A stretch of 64,000 bases of DNA, taken from the NCBI GenBank assembly GCA_910577225.1, contig CAJTMV010000016.1, positions 1 through 64,000 on the forward strand, given 5' to 3'. The notes below the pieces were generated by a model. That model was not told where the DNA came from. It was given only the letters and a program-made list of their open reading frames with translations, and searched no databases. This document shows positions 16,714 through 25,588 of this stretch, piece by piece (within the stretch, counting starts at the first letter, position 1; every line of letters starts with the position of its first letter). Made by a program: the position numbers and the translations under genes. Source of the DNA: an uncultured Eubacterium sp. GTDB taxonomy: Bacteria; Bacillota; Clostridia; Lachnospirales; Lachnospiraceae.

Positions 16714-17691
16714 ATGAAAAAGTCGGCTGGCAGGAAGAAAGGCTTGTTATGGATCATGGTGTTTTTGCTGACAGGAGATTTGTCTGGGTGCGGCTCCAGA
16801 AAAAAGGATTACCCTGTTTATATCAGTTATGTGGACAGTGAGCAGACGCAGACGATACAGGCAGGCTACGAGCCTCAAAATGCATCCGTGGACGGACTGA
16901 TTCAGGAGCTTTTGGATCTGCTTGGGACAGATACGGATACGGTAGATTATGTCAAAGCCATTCCGGAGGGTGTCAGCATAGAGTCCTGGGAAGTCGAGCA
17001 GGATTGTCTGCATCTGGATTTTAACGGGTTTTATGATAAGATGGATCCAGTGACGGAGATTTTGTGTCGTCTGGCTATCGTCAAAACGATGACCCAGGTA
17101 GAAGGGATTGAAAGCGTGAGCTTTTCTGTAAAAGGCGAGCCGTTAACAGACAGCAGAGGAGAAGAAGTCGGTGTCGTTACGATCGATTCTTTTGTCGAGA
17201 ATCCGGGTGAACAGATCAATTCTTATCAGAATGCAACGATCGATCTGTATTTTGCGAATGAAGAAGGTGACGGACTCATTCGGGAGACGCAGGAAGTTTA
17301 TTACAATAGTAATATATCGATGGAAAAGCTGGTGATCGAGCATCTGATTTCAGGTCCGAAAAGCAAAGAAGCGCAGGGCGCCATTCCAAAAGAAACAAAG
17401 CTGATCAACGTGGCGGTTGTGGACGGCTCCTGTTATGTGAATCTGGACGAAAATTTTAAAAATCACAATTATGAGATTCAGGAACCAGTCGTTATTTATT
17501 CGATCGTAAACTCACTGACGTCACTGGATAATATCGATCGGGTGCAGATATCGGTGAATGGGGATACGAGCGGTAAATATCGAAGCGACTATGATCTTTC
17601 CGGCATGTATGAGATGGATTACAGCTATGTGAGCGCTGGAAAGAGCCGGGCGGTCGTTGTAGAAGATGTAGAAGGTTCCAAAGAAAATTAA
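16714..17691 (+). CDS. GerMN-domain lipoprotein
   Basis: A 325-residue exported lipoprotein. The signal peptide ends in a lipobox DLSGC (Cys near residue 28). Two GerMN (sporulation/propionyl) domains follow, about residues 60-160 and 185-300, recognisable by paired segments such as LHLDFNGFYD and CYVNLDENFKN. Such proteins occur in spore formers (GerM) and also next to WalRK/PhoPR-like sensor pairs, where they may act on the sensor or the cell wall. It follows the kinase by 65 nt. ATG 16714 has ggaagggg just upstream; the frame is open to an earlier ATG at 16669. Confidence 0.88.
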   Translation: MKKSAGRKKGLLWIMVFLLTGDLSGCGSRKKDYPVYISYVDSEQTQTIQAGYEPQNASVDGLIQELLDLLGTDTDTVDYVKAIPEGVSIESWEVEQDCLHLDFNGFYDKMDPVTEILCRLAIVKTMTQVEGIESVSFSVKGEPLTDSRGEEVGVVTIDSFVENPGEQINSYQNATIDLYFANEEGDGLIRETQEVYYNSNISMEKLVIEHLISGPKSKEAQGAIPKETKLINVAVVDGSCYVNLDENFKNHNYEIQEPVVIYSIVNSLTSLDNIDRVQISVNGDTSGKYRSDYDLSGMYEMDYSYVSAGKSRAVVVEDVEGSKEN

Positions 17692-17725
17692 ACAACAGGC
17701 AGGACAAAGGGGGAAGAAAAGACAT

Positions 17726-20164
17726 TTGACGAAAAGATATCCCTGTCAGGCTGTCGGTATGTTGATCCTTGGAATACTATTAAAAAAGGGTATTATGGAA
17801 TGGCAGGAAGCAAAAACAGCAGGCTTTGGACTTTTTTTAAGTATGACGGCTGTTTTTGGAGCGGCGGTTTTAGCCGGAATCTGTATCCGCAGAGAACCGT
17901 TAAAGAGAAAAAGACTGCGGCAGGCAGCGATTCTTTTCCTGTCGTTTCTGATCGGTATGCTGCGTCTTTCTGCAGTATGCGGAAACATGGAGCGTAGTCT
18001 GGCAGGCCTGAGCGACGGGCAGAAAATCACGCTGCAGGGCCGCGTGATCAAAAAACAGTCCAAACCGTCGAAGGAACCGGAAGATTCCTGGACGGTGTAT
18101 CTGACAGACTGTTATCTTAATGATTTGCAGGGGATTCGTCCCTGCGAAAATCTAATTCTTTATACCGATCCAGGCGCTGGGGAACCGGTGACAGGATCGA
18201 TTCTGATGATTTCCGGAACAATCAGATTTTTCCAGGAGGCCCGTAACGACGGGAATTTTGACGAACGCAGTTACTATCAGAATCAGGGATATGCGTTTGC
18301 GGTCTATGCCGGTAAAAACGGCTGTAAACAAATGAACGCAGATGCGGATCGTCTGCAGGAAGTTTTGTACAGACTTCGGCAAAAACTGGTGCAGGTGTAT
18401 CAGTCTGCCATGCCGCAGCTGGAAGCGGGAGTGCTGTGCGCCATGCTGACAGGAGATAAAACACTGCTGGCAGAGGAAACAAAACAATTGTACAGACAGA
18501 GCGGAATTGCGCATATTCTGGCGATTTCCGGCCTGCATATTTCGATACTCGGCATGGCCGTTTTTCGGCTTTTGCGTCGGCTTGAGATTTCTTATTTCCT
18601 GTCATCGGTCGTTTCCATGAGTATGCTGTCGTTGTTTGCGATGATGACGGGATCCGGTATTTCGACCATGCGCGCGGTGATTATGTTTGCGGTTTGTCTG
18701 GGAGCTGCCTGCTGCGGCAGGGCATATGACAGCATGACCGGTCTTTCAGTGGCAGCAGCGTTGCTGTTACTGGATAATCCGCGCTGTCTGTTTCTGGCCG
18801 GATTTCAGTTTTCGTTTCTGGCAGTGGCGGGAGTATTGCTTGGAAAGGAGATTTGTCGGATTTACGGGTCGAAATACAGACTGGCGGAGACCATGCGGAT
18901 CAGCCTGTCGCTGCAGATGCTGACGCTTCCGTTTACGGCCTGGTATTATTTTGAGATTCCGGTGTATTCCATGCTGCTGAATCTGGTGGTGCTGCCATTG
19001 ATGGGGGTGGTGCTGCTGCTTGGACTGGCGGGAGGCGTTTTGGGACTTTTGTTTTCTGGCGGCATGTTTGTAAGACTGCCGCTGGCCGGATGCACGCTGA
19101 TGCTTGGCTGGTTTTCCGGGGCCGGAGAATTGTTTTTACATCTTCCGGGAGCGGTGTATCTTACCGGACAGCCGCAGATATGGCAGCTGGCAGGATATTA
19201 TCTGATTCTGGCAGGGAGTGTTTTTTTAGCGATGCGGCGGACACAGACACGGACAGAAAACCGGATCTGCAAAGAAGGGGCAAAGACAGCTGACAGCAGG
19301 AAAGCGGAGAAAAGCGGAAGAAGAAGCAGGCGGATGGTGGAAACGGGGTTTTTACTGTGTCTGCTTTTTATACTCCTGCCTGTGCCGAAACCGGCGGAAG
19401 TGTCGGTTTTGGATGTTGGACAGGGGGACGGGATTTATATCCGTACGAGTGATGGCATGCATCTGATGATCGACGGCGGGAGTACAGATATCAGACAGGC
19501 TGGAACCCGTCGGATACTTCCGTTTTTAAAGTCGCAGAAGGTGGCGGCTATCGATTACTGGTTTCTTTCCCATCTGGATCAGGATCATATCAGCGGTTTT
19601 TTAGAGATTGTTCAAAGCGGCTATCCGGTAAGAGAAGTCGTGCTGGCGTCTGGCGTCGTAAAGGACGCGGCTTATGAGAAAGTAATCGGGCAGCTGTCCG
19701 GGTACAGGATCAACATCCGCTATCTGAAAAAGGGAGAGATGCTGTCCGGAATAAGGTCCCGCGTGCGGTGTCTGGCGCCGGCATCCGGACACTGTCCGGA
19801 CGGGCGGAATGAAAACAGTCTGGTTTTGCTGTATGAAGACGGTGGATTCAGCGGACTGTTTTCCGGCGATATTTCAAAAAAAGAAGAACAAAAAATGCTC
19901 TCAGAGCAGCGTCTGTCGCCGGTCAGTCTGTACAAGGCGGCGCACCATGGGTCGGATCATTCCAACGCGAGGGAGCTGTTAGCGGTATTAAAGCCATCTG
20001 TCTGCGTGGTGTCCTGCGCCAGAGAAAACAGTTACGGGCATCCGGGAAAAGAAGCAGTGTCTGCGATGCAGACTTATAGCGGCAGTATCAGATATACGAT
20101 GTGTTCCGGGCAGATACGCGTGACGTATGGAAGGAGCAGGCTAAAAGTAACGGTCAGACAATAA
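17726..20164 (+). CDS. comEC: ComEC/Rec2 DNA-uptake channel
   Basis: An 812-residue polytopic membrane protein. It has an N-terminal DUF4131 region with an OB-like segment, a central competence domain with about nine membrane helices (start GIAHILAISGLHISILGMAV), and a C-terminal metallo-beta-lactamase-like domain (SVLDVGQGDGIYI, SHLDQDHISGF, KAAHHGSDHSN) thought to degrade the non-transported strand. The lactamase metal ligands appear intact. The start is a TTG with aaggggga upstream; the first ATG in frame (17759) has no ribosome binding site. The stop overlaps the convergent tmcAL by 11 bp. Confidence 0.95.
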   Translation: MTKRYPCQAVGMLILGILLKKGIMEWQEAKTAGFGLFLSMTAVFGAAVLAGICIRREPLKRKRLRQAAILFLSFLIGMLRLSAVCGNMERSLAGLSDGQKITLQGRVIKKQSKPSKEPEDSWTVYLTDCYLNDLQGIRPCENLILYTDPGAGEPVTGSILMISGTIRFFQEARNDGNFDERSYYQNQGYAFAVYAGKNGCKQMNADADRLQEVLYRLRQKLVQVYQSAMPQLEAGVLCAMLTGDKTLLAEETKQLYRQSGIAHILAISGLHISILGMAVFRLLRRLEISYFLSSVVSMSMLSLFAMMTGSGISTMRAVIMFAVCLGAACCGRAYDSMTGLSVAAALLLLDNPRCLFLAGFQFSFLAVAGVLLGKEICRIYGSKYRLAETMRISLSLQMLTLPFTAWYYFEIPVYSMLLNLVVLPLMGVVLLLGLAGGVLGLLFSGGMFVRLPLAGCTLMLGWFSGAGELFLHLPGAVYLTGQPQIWQLAGYYLILAGSVFLAMRRTQTRTENRICKEGAKTADSRKAEKSGRRSRRMVETGFLLCLLFILLPVPKPAEVSVLDVGQGDGIYIRTSDGMHLMIDGGSTDIRQAGTRRILPFLKSQKVAAIDYWFLSHLDQDHISGFLEIVQSGYPVREVVLASGVVKDAAYEKVIGQLSGYRINIRYLKKGEMLSGIRSRVRCLAPASGHCPDGRNENSLVLLYEDGGFSGLFSGDISKKEEQKMLSEQRLSPVSLYKAAHHGSDHSNARELLAVLKPSVCVVSCARENSYGHPGKEAVSAMQTYSGSIRYTMCSGQIRVTYGRSRLKVTVRQ

Positions 20165-21419
20165 CGATTTGCCGTTTGCATGCATGCGCGATGTTATGAC
20201 CGCTTTTTTCAAGGAGCAGCGCCTGATACAGCGTATCGGCAAACAGATGCTTCTGATAAAAATCTGCGCTGTCTGAGGCGGCGCAGATATGCTTTACGTC
20301 TGCCGCGCCTGTCAGAAGCGGAAGGGACGCGTGTTTTTTCAAATGTGTCAGCACAGCCTGCGATTCTTTTCGAAAGCCAAGTATTTTTGCATACGGCATG
20401 TAAGAACGGCTGCGCCAGATGCGACAGCTGTCGGCCCGTATATCCAGAAGAATATGCAAAAGGACGCGGCTGATGCGGGTGTATGCAAGATTTTTTGTTT
20501 TTAACCGCATACAAAAATCTGAGAATCCGGTATAGTCGTTCAGATTCCGGCTGATGCGCCGGGAAAGCTGCGGGGTACAGTCGGCATATTTACAAAAGCC
20601 TGCAGAAGCGTATTTTAACAAACAATAGTGCAGCATTTGTGAGCAGTCGTTTTCATATAAAAAAGGAGCATGTTTTTGATAATCCAAAAGCAGCTGGAAG
20701 GAGGCGTCTGGCAGCGCCTGCCGCAGTGTGTGAATATCATCTGACGGGTGGCTGGCTAAAAAACGCCGTATGGCAGACGCGGATGCCATGGGGTCTGTAA
20801 AGCGGCTGGAATGATACGCCTGTCCCTGCCGTAAGATCGGGTGTATCTGTATCGGGGGTCTGTCTCTGTCTGCCGCTTCTTTTGCAATGGCTTTTTGGTA
20901 TTCCAGAGCAAGAATGTTATTTGGATTGTTTAAAATCTGTGCGGCAGCAGTCGTATCGGTATCTGGCAGCAGCGCTGACAGCGCGTTTTGTCTGGCGCGT
21001 GCATATGCCATGCCGCAGCTTAGATTGTCGGTAAGCAGCTGTCTGTACGCTGGCGGTTCGTCTGCCAAAAGATCACAGATTTTGGCATAAACGTCGCTGA
21101 CAGGCGTTTCGCAGCCGTAACAAAGCGTATTGACACAGCCAAGCTGATAAAGCAAAGAAACGGCTGCGCCAGCGAAATATTCCGCGCTTGCACAGGACCA
21201 GAGCGCGGGGAGTTCGACGACCAGATCAGCGCCCTGCATCAGCGCCATTTTTGCGCGCGTATATTTATCCATCAGTGCAGGAGCGCCCCGCTGCACGAAA
21301 TTTCCACTCATAACAATGATGATGAAATCGGCGTCTGTTTGTTTTCTGGCCTGCGTCAGCTGAAAAGCGTGACCGTTGTGAAAAGGGTTATATTCGGCGA
21401 TAATTCCGGTTATTTGCAT
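20154..21419 (-). CDS. tmcAL: tRNA(Met) cytidine acetate ligase
   Basis: A 421-residue nucleotidyltransferase-like enzyme. The TmcAL family activates acetate with ATP and makes N4-acetylcytidine at the wobble position of elongator tRNA-Met. The N-terminal HxGH motif is in GIIAEYNPFHNGHAFQL, followed by VMSGNFVQRGAPALMDKYTR and ADLVVELP. The frame is open 23 codons further upstream, but ATG 21419 starts the conserved MQITGIIAEYNP and has gaggt upstream. The gene runs against comEC and overlaps its last 11 bp. Confidence 0.93.
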   Translation of the reverse strand: MQITGIIAEYNPFHNGHAFQLTQARKQTDADFIIIVMSGNFVQRGAPALMDKYTRAKMALMQGADLVVELPALWSCASAEYFAGAAVSLLYQLGCVNTLCYGCETPVSDVYAKICDLLADEPPAYRQLLTDNLSCGMAYARARQNALSALLPDTDTTAAAQILNNPNNILALEYQKAIAKEAADRDRPPIQIHPILRQGQAYHSSRFTDPMASASAIRRFLASHPSDDIHTLRQALPDASFQLLLDYQKHAPFLYENDCSQMLHYCLLKYASAGFCKYADCTPQLSRRISRNLNDYTGFSDFCMRLKTKNLAYTRISRVLLHILLDIRADSCRIWRSRSYMPYAKILGFRKESQAVLTHLKKHASLPLLTGAADVKHICAASDSADFYQKHLFADTLYQALLLEKSGHNIAHACKRQIVIV

Positions 21420-21481
21420 GATCTGACCTCGCTGACAAAAATCGTGATTTGTTAGCCCGCATCCTGGATGCGGCTTCACGG

Positions 21482-21510
21482 GTATCATATCATAAGATGA
21501 AGATTGACAA
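21482..21510 (-). promoter_or_regulatory. tmcAL promoter overlapping the divergent upstream region
   Basis: On the minus strand TTGTCA (21505-21510), 17-nt spacer, TGATAC (21482-21487). The opposite strand carries a TTGACA at 21504-21509 that may be the -35 of the metallophosphoesterase gene, so the two promoters would overlap. A ccgcatcc/ggatgcgg hairpin lies in the tmcAL leader. Confidence 0.45.
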
Positions 21511-21563
21511 AAGCGCTATTTGGTGTTTTTATTAATTATGATACAAAAACTCGTGAAAGGATA

Positions 21564-22532
21564 ATGAAAAGGAAGCAGGTTATGAGAGAAAAGAAAAAGG
21601 TATTACAGGCGCTGTTTGTTGTCTGCGCAGCGTTTGTTCTTATTTTTGCCGTAAAAAAAGCAGATCAGCCTGGAAGCGTACAAATACAGGAAGAAACAGT
21701 GACGATGGCAGGTATCCGACACAGCTATGATTTTTTTCTGATCGCGGATACGCATATCAGTCTGTGCGACGACAGAGATCCCGGACTGATTGAAAAGGCG
21801 CAGACACGCAGAGAGGCTTTTGCGCGTGAGAGCAAAAAAACGGCGGTGCGAACCTTTCACAATCTGATCACGCAATCGAATCGAAGCGATGCAGATCTTA
21901 CGATTTTTGCCGGAGATATTACGGATTCTGCGATGTATGCGTCGATCGATTTTGTGCAGAAAGAAATCGATCGTCTTTCTATGCCATATTTGTATGTGAC
22001 AGGAAATCATGATTTTGAGTATGGAAAAGAATATTTTTCTAAAAAAGCATATAATAAATATTTCCCGCGTTTGAAAAATCTGACAAAGACGTCGCAGCAG
22101 TATGCGATTTATGAATTTGACGATCTGATCGTAGCAGGTCTGAACGATAAAAACAATCAGTTTGACAAACAGGCTGTGCAGGCGCTGCTGCCATATGTCA
22201 AAGGGAAGAAACCTGTGATTCTTGTAACGCATGTGCCGCTTCAGCCGCAGTATCAGGATTCGCCGCTGGAACAGCAGGCGAACGATATCTGGGGGCTTTC
22301 CGAACACGGACGCTGCCGGGTGCTGTTGGGAGAGACTGCATGCGGGCCGAATCAGACGACACAGCGGCTGCTGGATGCCGTATTTGCAAAAGACAGCGCG
22401 GTCGCGGCTGTCTTTGCCGGACATATACACTTTTATCATCGCGGTATGTTAAACGATACGTCTGTGCAGCTGGTGACCGGAGCCGGGTATTACGGGGATG
22501 CGGTGCTGATTCATGTTCGGGCGTCGTCCTGA
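21564..22532 (+). CDS. Membrane-anchored metallophosphoesterase
   Basis: A calcineurin-like phosphoesterase of about 322 residues. A basic start and one hydrophobic segment (VLQALFVVCAAFVLIFAV) anchor or export it. The metal-binding motifs are in order: IADTHIS, FAGDITDS, VTGNHDFEYG, VTHVP and FAGHIHFYH. Starts at 21564 (MKRKQVM) and 21582 (MREKKK) are both possible; the earlier TTG 21504 coincides with a likely -35 element. The annotated end at 22532 may be premature: one base out of frame the sequence continues LTGASFELNDSVWLGRFQEY to a stop at 22591, which looks like a natural C-terminus. The substrate is unknown. Confidence 0.82.
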   Translation: MKRKQVMREKKKVLQALFVVCAAFVLIFAVKKADQPGSVQIQEETVTMAGIRHSYDFFLIADTHISLCDDRDPGLIEKAQTRREAFARESKKTAVRTFHNLITQSNRSDADLTIFAGDITDSAMYASIDFVQKEIDRLSMPYLYVTGNHDFEYGKEYFSKKAYNKYFPRLKNLTKTSQQYAIYEFDDLIVAGLNDKNNQFDKQAVQALLPYVKGKKPVILVTHVPLQPQYQDSPLEQQANDIWGLSEHGRCRVLLGETACGPNQTTQRLLDAVFAKDSAVAAVFAGHIHFYHRGMLNDTSVQLVTGAGYYGDAVLIHVRASS

Positions 22533-22619
22533 CAGGCGCGTCTTTTGAGCTGAACGATAGCGTTTGGCTGGGACGATTTCAGGAATATTAAAAATTTTTA
22601 GTAAAATTGCAATGTTTTA

Positions 22620-22648
22620 TTTACAAAAACGGAATAATCATGTACAAT
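22620..22648 (+). promoter_or_regulatory. glgCD promoter
   Basis: TTTACA (22620-22625), 17-nt spacer, TACAAT (22643-22648). The leader to glgC is about 150 nt and contains a gtacgtc/gacgtac stem. Confidence 0.6.
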
Positions 22649-22807
22649 GATAACAATTGGAAGCGGTGGCGTTTATTTCATGTAGAAAAATGTCAATAAA
22701 TGTCCGCTTCGAAGACAGCAGAATTTGTACGTCTGCATGATCTGATAACGATTTCGGACGTACGCTTGCTGCGCAAGATTAATCAGGGAAAGAAAAGGAG
22801 ATAAAAA

Positions 22808-24013
22808 ATGGGTAAAGAAATGATTGCTATGCTTCTTGCCGGTGGACAGGGCTCCCGCCTTTATGCGTTGACCCAGAAGCTGGCAAAACCTGCAGTTCCG
22901 TTTGGCGGCAAATATCGTATTATTGATTTTCCGCTGTCAAACTGCGTCAACTCAGGGATTGATACGGTAGGTATTTTAACGCAGTACCAGCCGCTGGTAC
23001 TGAATGAGTATATTGGAAATGGACAGCCATGGGATCTTGACCGTCTGTACGGCGGCGTGCATGTGCTTCCTCCTTATCAGCAGGCATCTGGCTCTGACTG
23101 GTATAAGGGTACTGCGAATGCGATTTATCAGAATATTTCATTTATAGACCGTTACGATCCGAAATATGTGATCATTCTTTCCGGTGACCAGATCTGTAAA
23201 CAGGATTACAGCGATTTCCTTCGTTTCCACAAGGAAAAAGGAGCGGAATTCAGCGTCGCTGTTATGGAAGTACCTTGGGAAGAGGCTTCCAGATTCGGTC
23301 TTATGGTTGCAGATGAAAATGACAAGATTACGGAATTCCAGGAAAAACCAAAGGAGCCAAAGTCTAATCTGGCGTCTATGGGTATTTACATATTTAACTG
23401 GGATATTTTACGCAAATATCTGATCGAAGACGAGGAAGATCCAAATTCTGAAAATGATTTTGGCAACAATATTATTCCGAATCTGTTAAAAGATGAAAGA
23501 AATATGTACGCTTATCATTTTGACGGCTATTGGAAGGATGTTGGAACGATCTCTTCTTTATGGGAAGCAAATATGGAAGTACTGGATCCGGAGCACAGCG
23601 GAATCAACCTGTTTGATGAAAAATGGAAAGTTTACAGCCGGAACAGCGGTATGACCGGACATAAGATTAATCTGGGCGCTTCAGTGGAAAATTCCATGAT
23701 TACAGACGGCTGCAACATCTCAGGACATGTCAAACATTCGATTTTGTTTGCAGGCGTTAAGATCGAAGAAGGCGCGGAAGTAGAAGATGCAGTCGTAATG
23801 GGAGGCACGCTTATCAAGGCCGGTGCGAAAGTAAAACACTGTATCATAGCGGAAAATGTAGTAATTGGCAAAAATGCCATTGTTGGACAAATGCCGAATG
23901 AAGAAGAATCAGGTGTGGCAACGGTCGGCTCTGGCGTTTATGTCGGCGATGATGCTGTGATTGGACCAAATGCTATGGTCAGTGACAATGTAAAGGATGG
24001 TGACAAACAATGA
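22808..24013 (+). CDS. glgC: Glucose-1-phosphate adenylyltransferase, catalytic subunit
   Basis: Makes ADP-glucose from glucose-1-phosphate and ATP, the committed step of glycogen synthesis; 401 residues. The nucleotidyltransferase motif LLAGGQGSRLYALT is at residues 11-24, followed by KPAVPFGGKYRIIDFPLSNC, the glucose-phosphate region WYKGTANAIYQN and a C-terminal left-handed beta-helix with hexapeptide repeats. aaaggag precedes the ATG. Overlaps glgD by 4 nt (ATGA), so the two subunits are translationally coupled. glgA and glgB are not in the window. Confidence 0.96.
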   Translation: MGKEMIAMLLAGGQGSRLYALTQKLAKPAVPFGGKYRIIDFPLSNCVNSGIDTVGILTQYQPLVLNEYIGNGQPWDLDRLYGGVHVLPPYQQASGSDWYKGTANAIYQNISFIDRYDPKYVIILSGDQICKQDYSDFLRFHKEKGAEFSVAVMEVPWEEASRFGLMVADENDKITEFQEKPKEPKSNLASMGIYIFNWDILRKYLIEDEEDPNSENDFGNNIIPNLLKDERNMYAYHFDGYWKDVGTISSLWEANMEVLDPEHSGINLFDEKWKVYSRNSGMTGHKINLGASVENSMITDGCNISGHVKHSILFAGVKIEEGAEVEDAVVMGGTLIKAGAKVKHCIIAENVVIGKNAIVGQMPNEEESGVATVGSGVYVGDDAVIGPNAMVSDNVKDGDKQ

Positions 24014-25152
24014 TAAATACCAATACGAACGCACTGGGCATTATTTTCCCAAATGTATATGATGAGCTTGTATCCGAATTAACAAATGAGCGGCTGATGG
24101 CTTCAATTCCGTTTGGAAGCCGTTATCGTATGATCGATTTTGTATTATCCAGCATGGTAAACTGCGGGATTGATAATATTACTGTATTAGTGCGTGAAAA
24201 TTATTTTTCACTGCTCGATCACCTGGGATCCGGCCGTGAGTGGGACTTAAGCCGTAAAAATGGCGGTCTGAATATTTTCCCGCCGTTCGCACAGAAAAAT
24301 ACGGGCATTTACAGCGGCAAAGTCGGCATGATTGCAAGCGTACTTGGATTTTTAAAATCCCAGAAAGAAAAATATGTAATTATGTCAGATGCAAATATCG
24401 CGTTTAACTTTGATTTCAAGGCGCTGTTAAAAGCGCATATCGACAGCGGCGCCGACGTAACGGCAGTATATACAAAAGAAGAACTGCCGCCAAGCATCCG
24501 CAAATCCGACGATCTGCGCAAGGCAATGTATTATACGCTGGATTTTGCAGATAACCGCGTCAATAAGATACATATTAATTCCCAGGAGACAGGCGTACAA
24601 AACTACTCCATGAATATTTATGTATTTGAACGCGAACAGCTGATTAAAATGGTAAATGAAGCGTTTATTGGCGGCGGTGTGTACTTAGAGCGTGATGTGC
24701 TGCTTCCAAGATTAAGCGAGCTGAATATCCAGGGATATGAATATACAGAATATATCGCTCGTATTACAGACTTAAAGAGCTACTTCGATGAAAATATGAG
24801 ATTGCTGGACGATGCGAATCTGTCCGCTTTGTTTGAGAAGAACTCGATTTATACAAAGATTCGTGACGACAACCCGACACGTTATGTCAACGGCGCTTCT
24901 GCGAAAAATGTAATGGTAGCAGACGGCTGTGTGATAGAGGGTGAAATTGAAAACTGTATTTTATTCCGTGGCGTTAAGATCGGCAAAGGCGCAAAAGTGC
25001 GCAACGCGATTCTGATGCAGGATACGATTATCGAACCGGGCGTGGATGCGGAATATATTATTACGGATAAGAAAGTAACCGTTACTGAAGGCAAAGAGCT
25101 GAAAGGTACCGACACATTCCCGATCTTTGTGGCAAAAAGACAGGTGGTATAA
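24010..25152 (+). CDS. glgD: Glucose-1-phosphate adenylyltransferase, regulatory subunit GlgD
   Basis: A 380-residue paralogue of GlgC found in Firmicutes. The fold is kept (IPFGSRYRMIDFVLSSMVNC) but the N-terminal ATP-binding GGQGSRL is replaced by LGIIFPNVYDELVSEL, as expected for the subunit that modulates rather than carries catalysis. The C-terminal hexapeptide helix is present (CILFRGVKIGKGAKVRNAIL). ATG overlaps the glgC stop. A terminator follows at 25229-25264. Confidence 0.95.
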   Translation: MINTNTNALGIIFPNVYDELVSELTNERLMASIPFGSRYRMIDFVLSSMVNCGIDNITVLVRENYFSLLDHLGSGREWDLSRKNGGLNIFPPFAQKNTGIYSGKVGMIASVLGFLKSQKEKYVIMSDANIAFNFDFKALLKAHIDSGADVTAVYTKEELPPSIRKSDDLRKAMYYTLDFADNRVNKIHINSQETGVQNYSMNIYVFEREQLIKMVNEAFIGGGVYLERDVLLPRLSELNIQGYEYTEYIARITDLKSYFDENMRLLDDANLSALFEKNSIYTKIRDDNPTRYVNGASAKNVMVADGCVIEGEIENCILFRGVKIGKGAKVRNAILMQDTIIEPGVDAEYIITDKKVTVTEGKELKGTDTFPIFVAKRQVV

Positions 25153-25228
25153 AATCTGTAGCTGAAAAGGATGACCGGCTGCAGGGGGATTTGGGGTATC
25201 TGTGAGAACCTGACAACAAAATATTCTG

Positions 25229-25264
25229 GCGGCATTGGCAATCGGGCCGATGCCGCTGTTTTTA
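25229..25264 (+). terminator. Terminator of glgCD
   Basis: gcggcat (25229-25235) pairs with atgccgc (25250-25256), extended inward by ggc/gcc, followed by tgtttttta. Confidence 0.8.
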
Positions 25265-25317
25265 TCAGAAGGGATGATCCGGCTGCTGCGCCGAAGTTTT
25301 AAATTTATATTCAGATA

Positions 25318-25346
25318 TTGTCTGCCGCTGCGTTACATGTTACAAT
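25318..25346 (+). promoter_or_regulatory. Promoter of the Rpn-like nuclease gene
   Basis: TTGTCT (25318-25323), 17-nt spacer, TACAAT (25341-25346). It gives a leader of about 235 nt that contains the direct repeats at 25489-25588. Between 25353 and 25488 I see no other feature. Confidence 0.5.
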
Positions 25347-25488
25347 AGAGGAAAGCATATCTGGATCGCTGCCTGTATTCTAAATTTCATTGTCTGGAAG
25401 ATCGATTTTCGGACATCTGTAACCGATCCATGGAAAGGACATCGTTCTTTTATTCTTTTAGAAAATTCATGCTTTTAATCACATAAGC

Positions 25489-25588
25489 AGGAGATTTTCT
25501 GAAAGCAAAGGAAATCTCCGTATCACAAAAAAGGAGGTTTTCTCAAAGCAAAGAAAATCTCCGTATCACGAAAAAAGGAGGTTTTCTT
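25489..25588 (+). repeat. Tandem hairpin/Shine-Dalgarno repeats in a leader
   Basis: Two direct repeats of 43 and 44 bp (25489-25531, 25532-25575) are followed by a partial third copy (25576-25588) that supplies the real ribosome binding site. Each full unit starts with aggag and can fold, ggagattttct pairing with aggaaatctcc in unit 1 and the matching arms in unit 2. The units differ at only a few positions, including compensating changes near the stem tip. The third copy keeps aggaggttttct but then runs into the ATG. Confidence 0.75.

Noticed and set aside
22340..22591. Separate small gene overlapping the metallophosphoesterase
   Set aside because: Only its last 20 residues look protein-like; better explained as the true C-terminus reached by a frameshift.
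25489..25588. Transposon terminal repeats next to the Rpn-like gene
   Set aside because: The repeats are tandem and direct and are not found on the other side of the gene.
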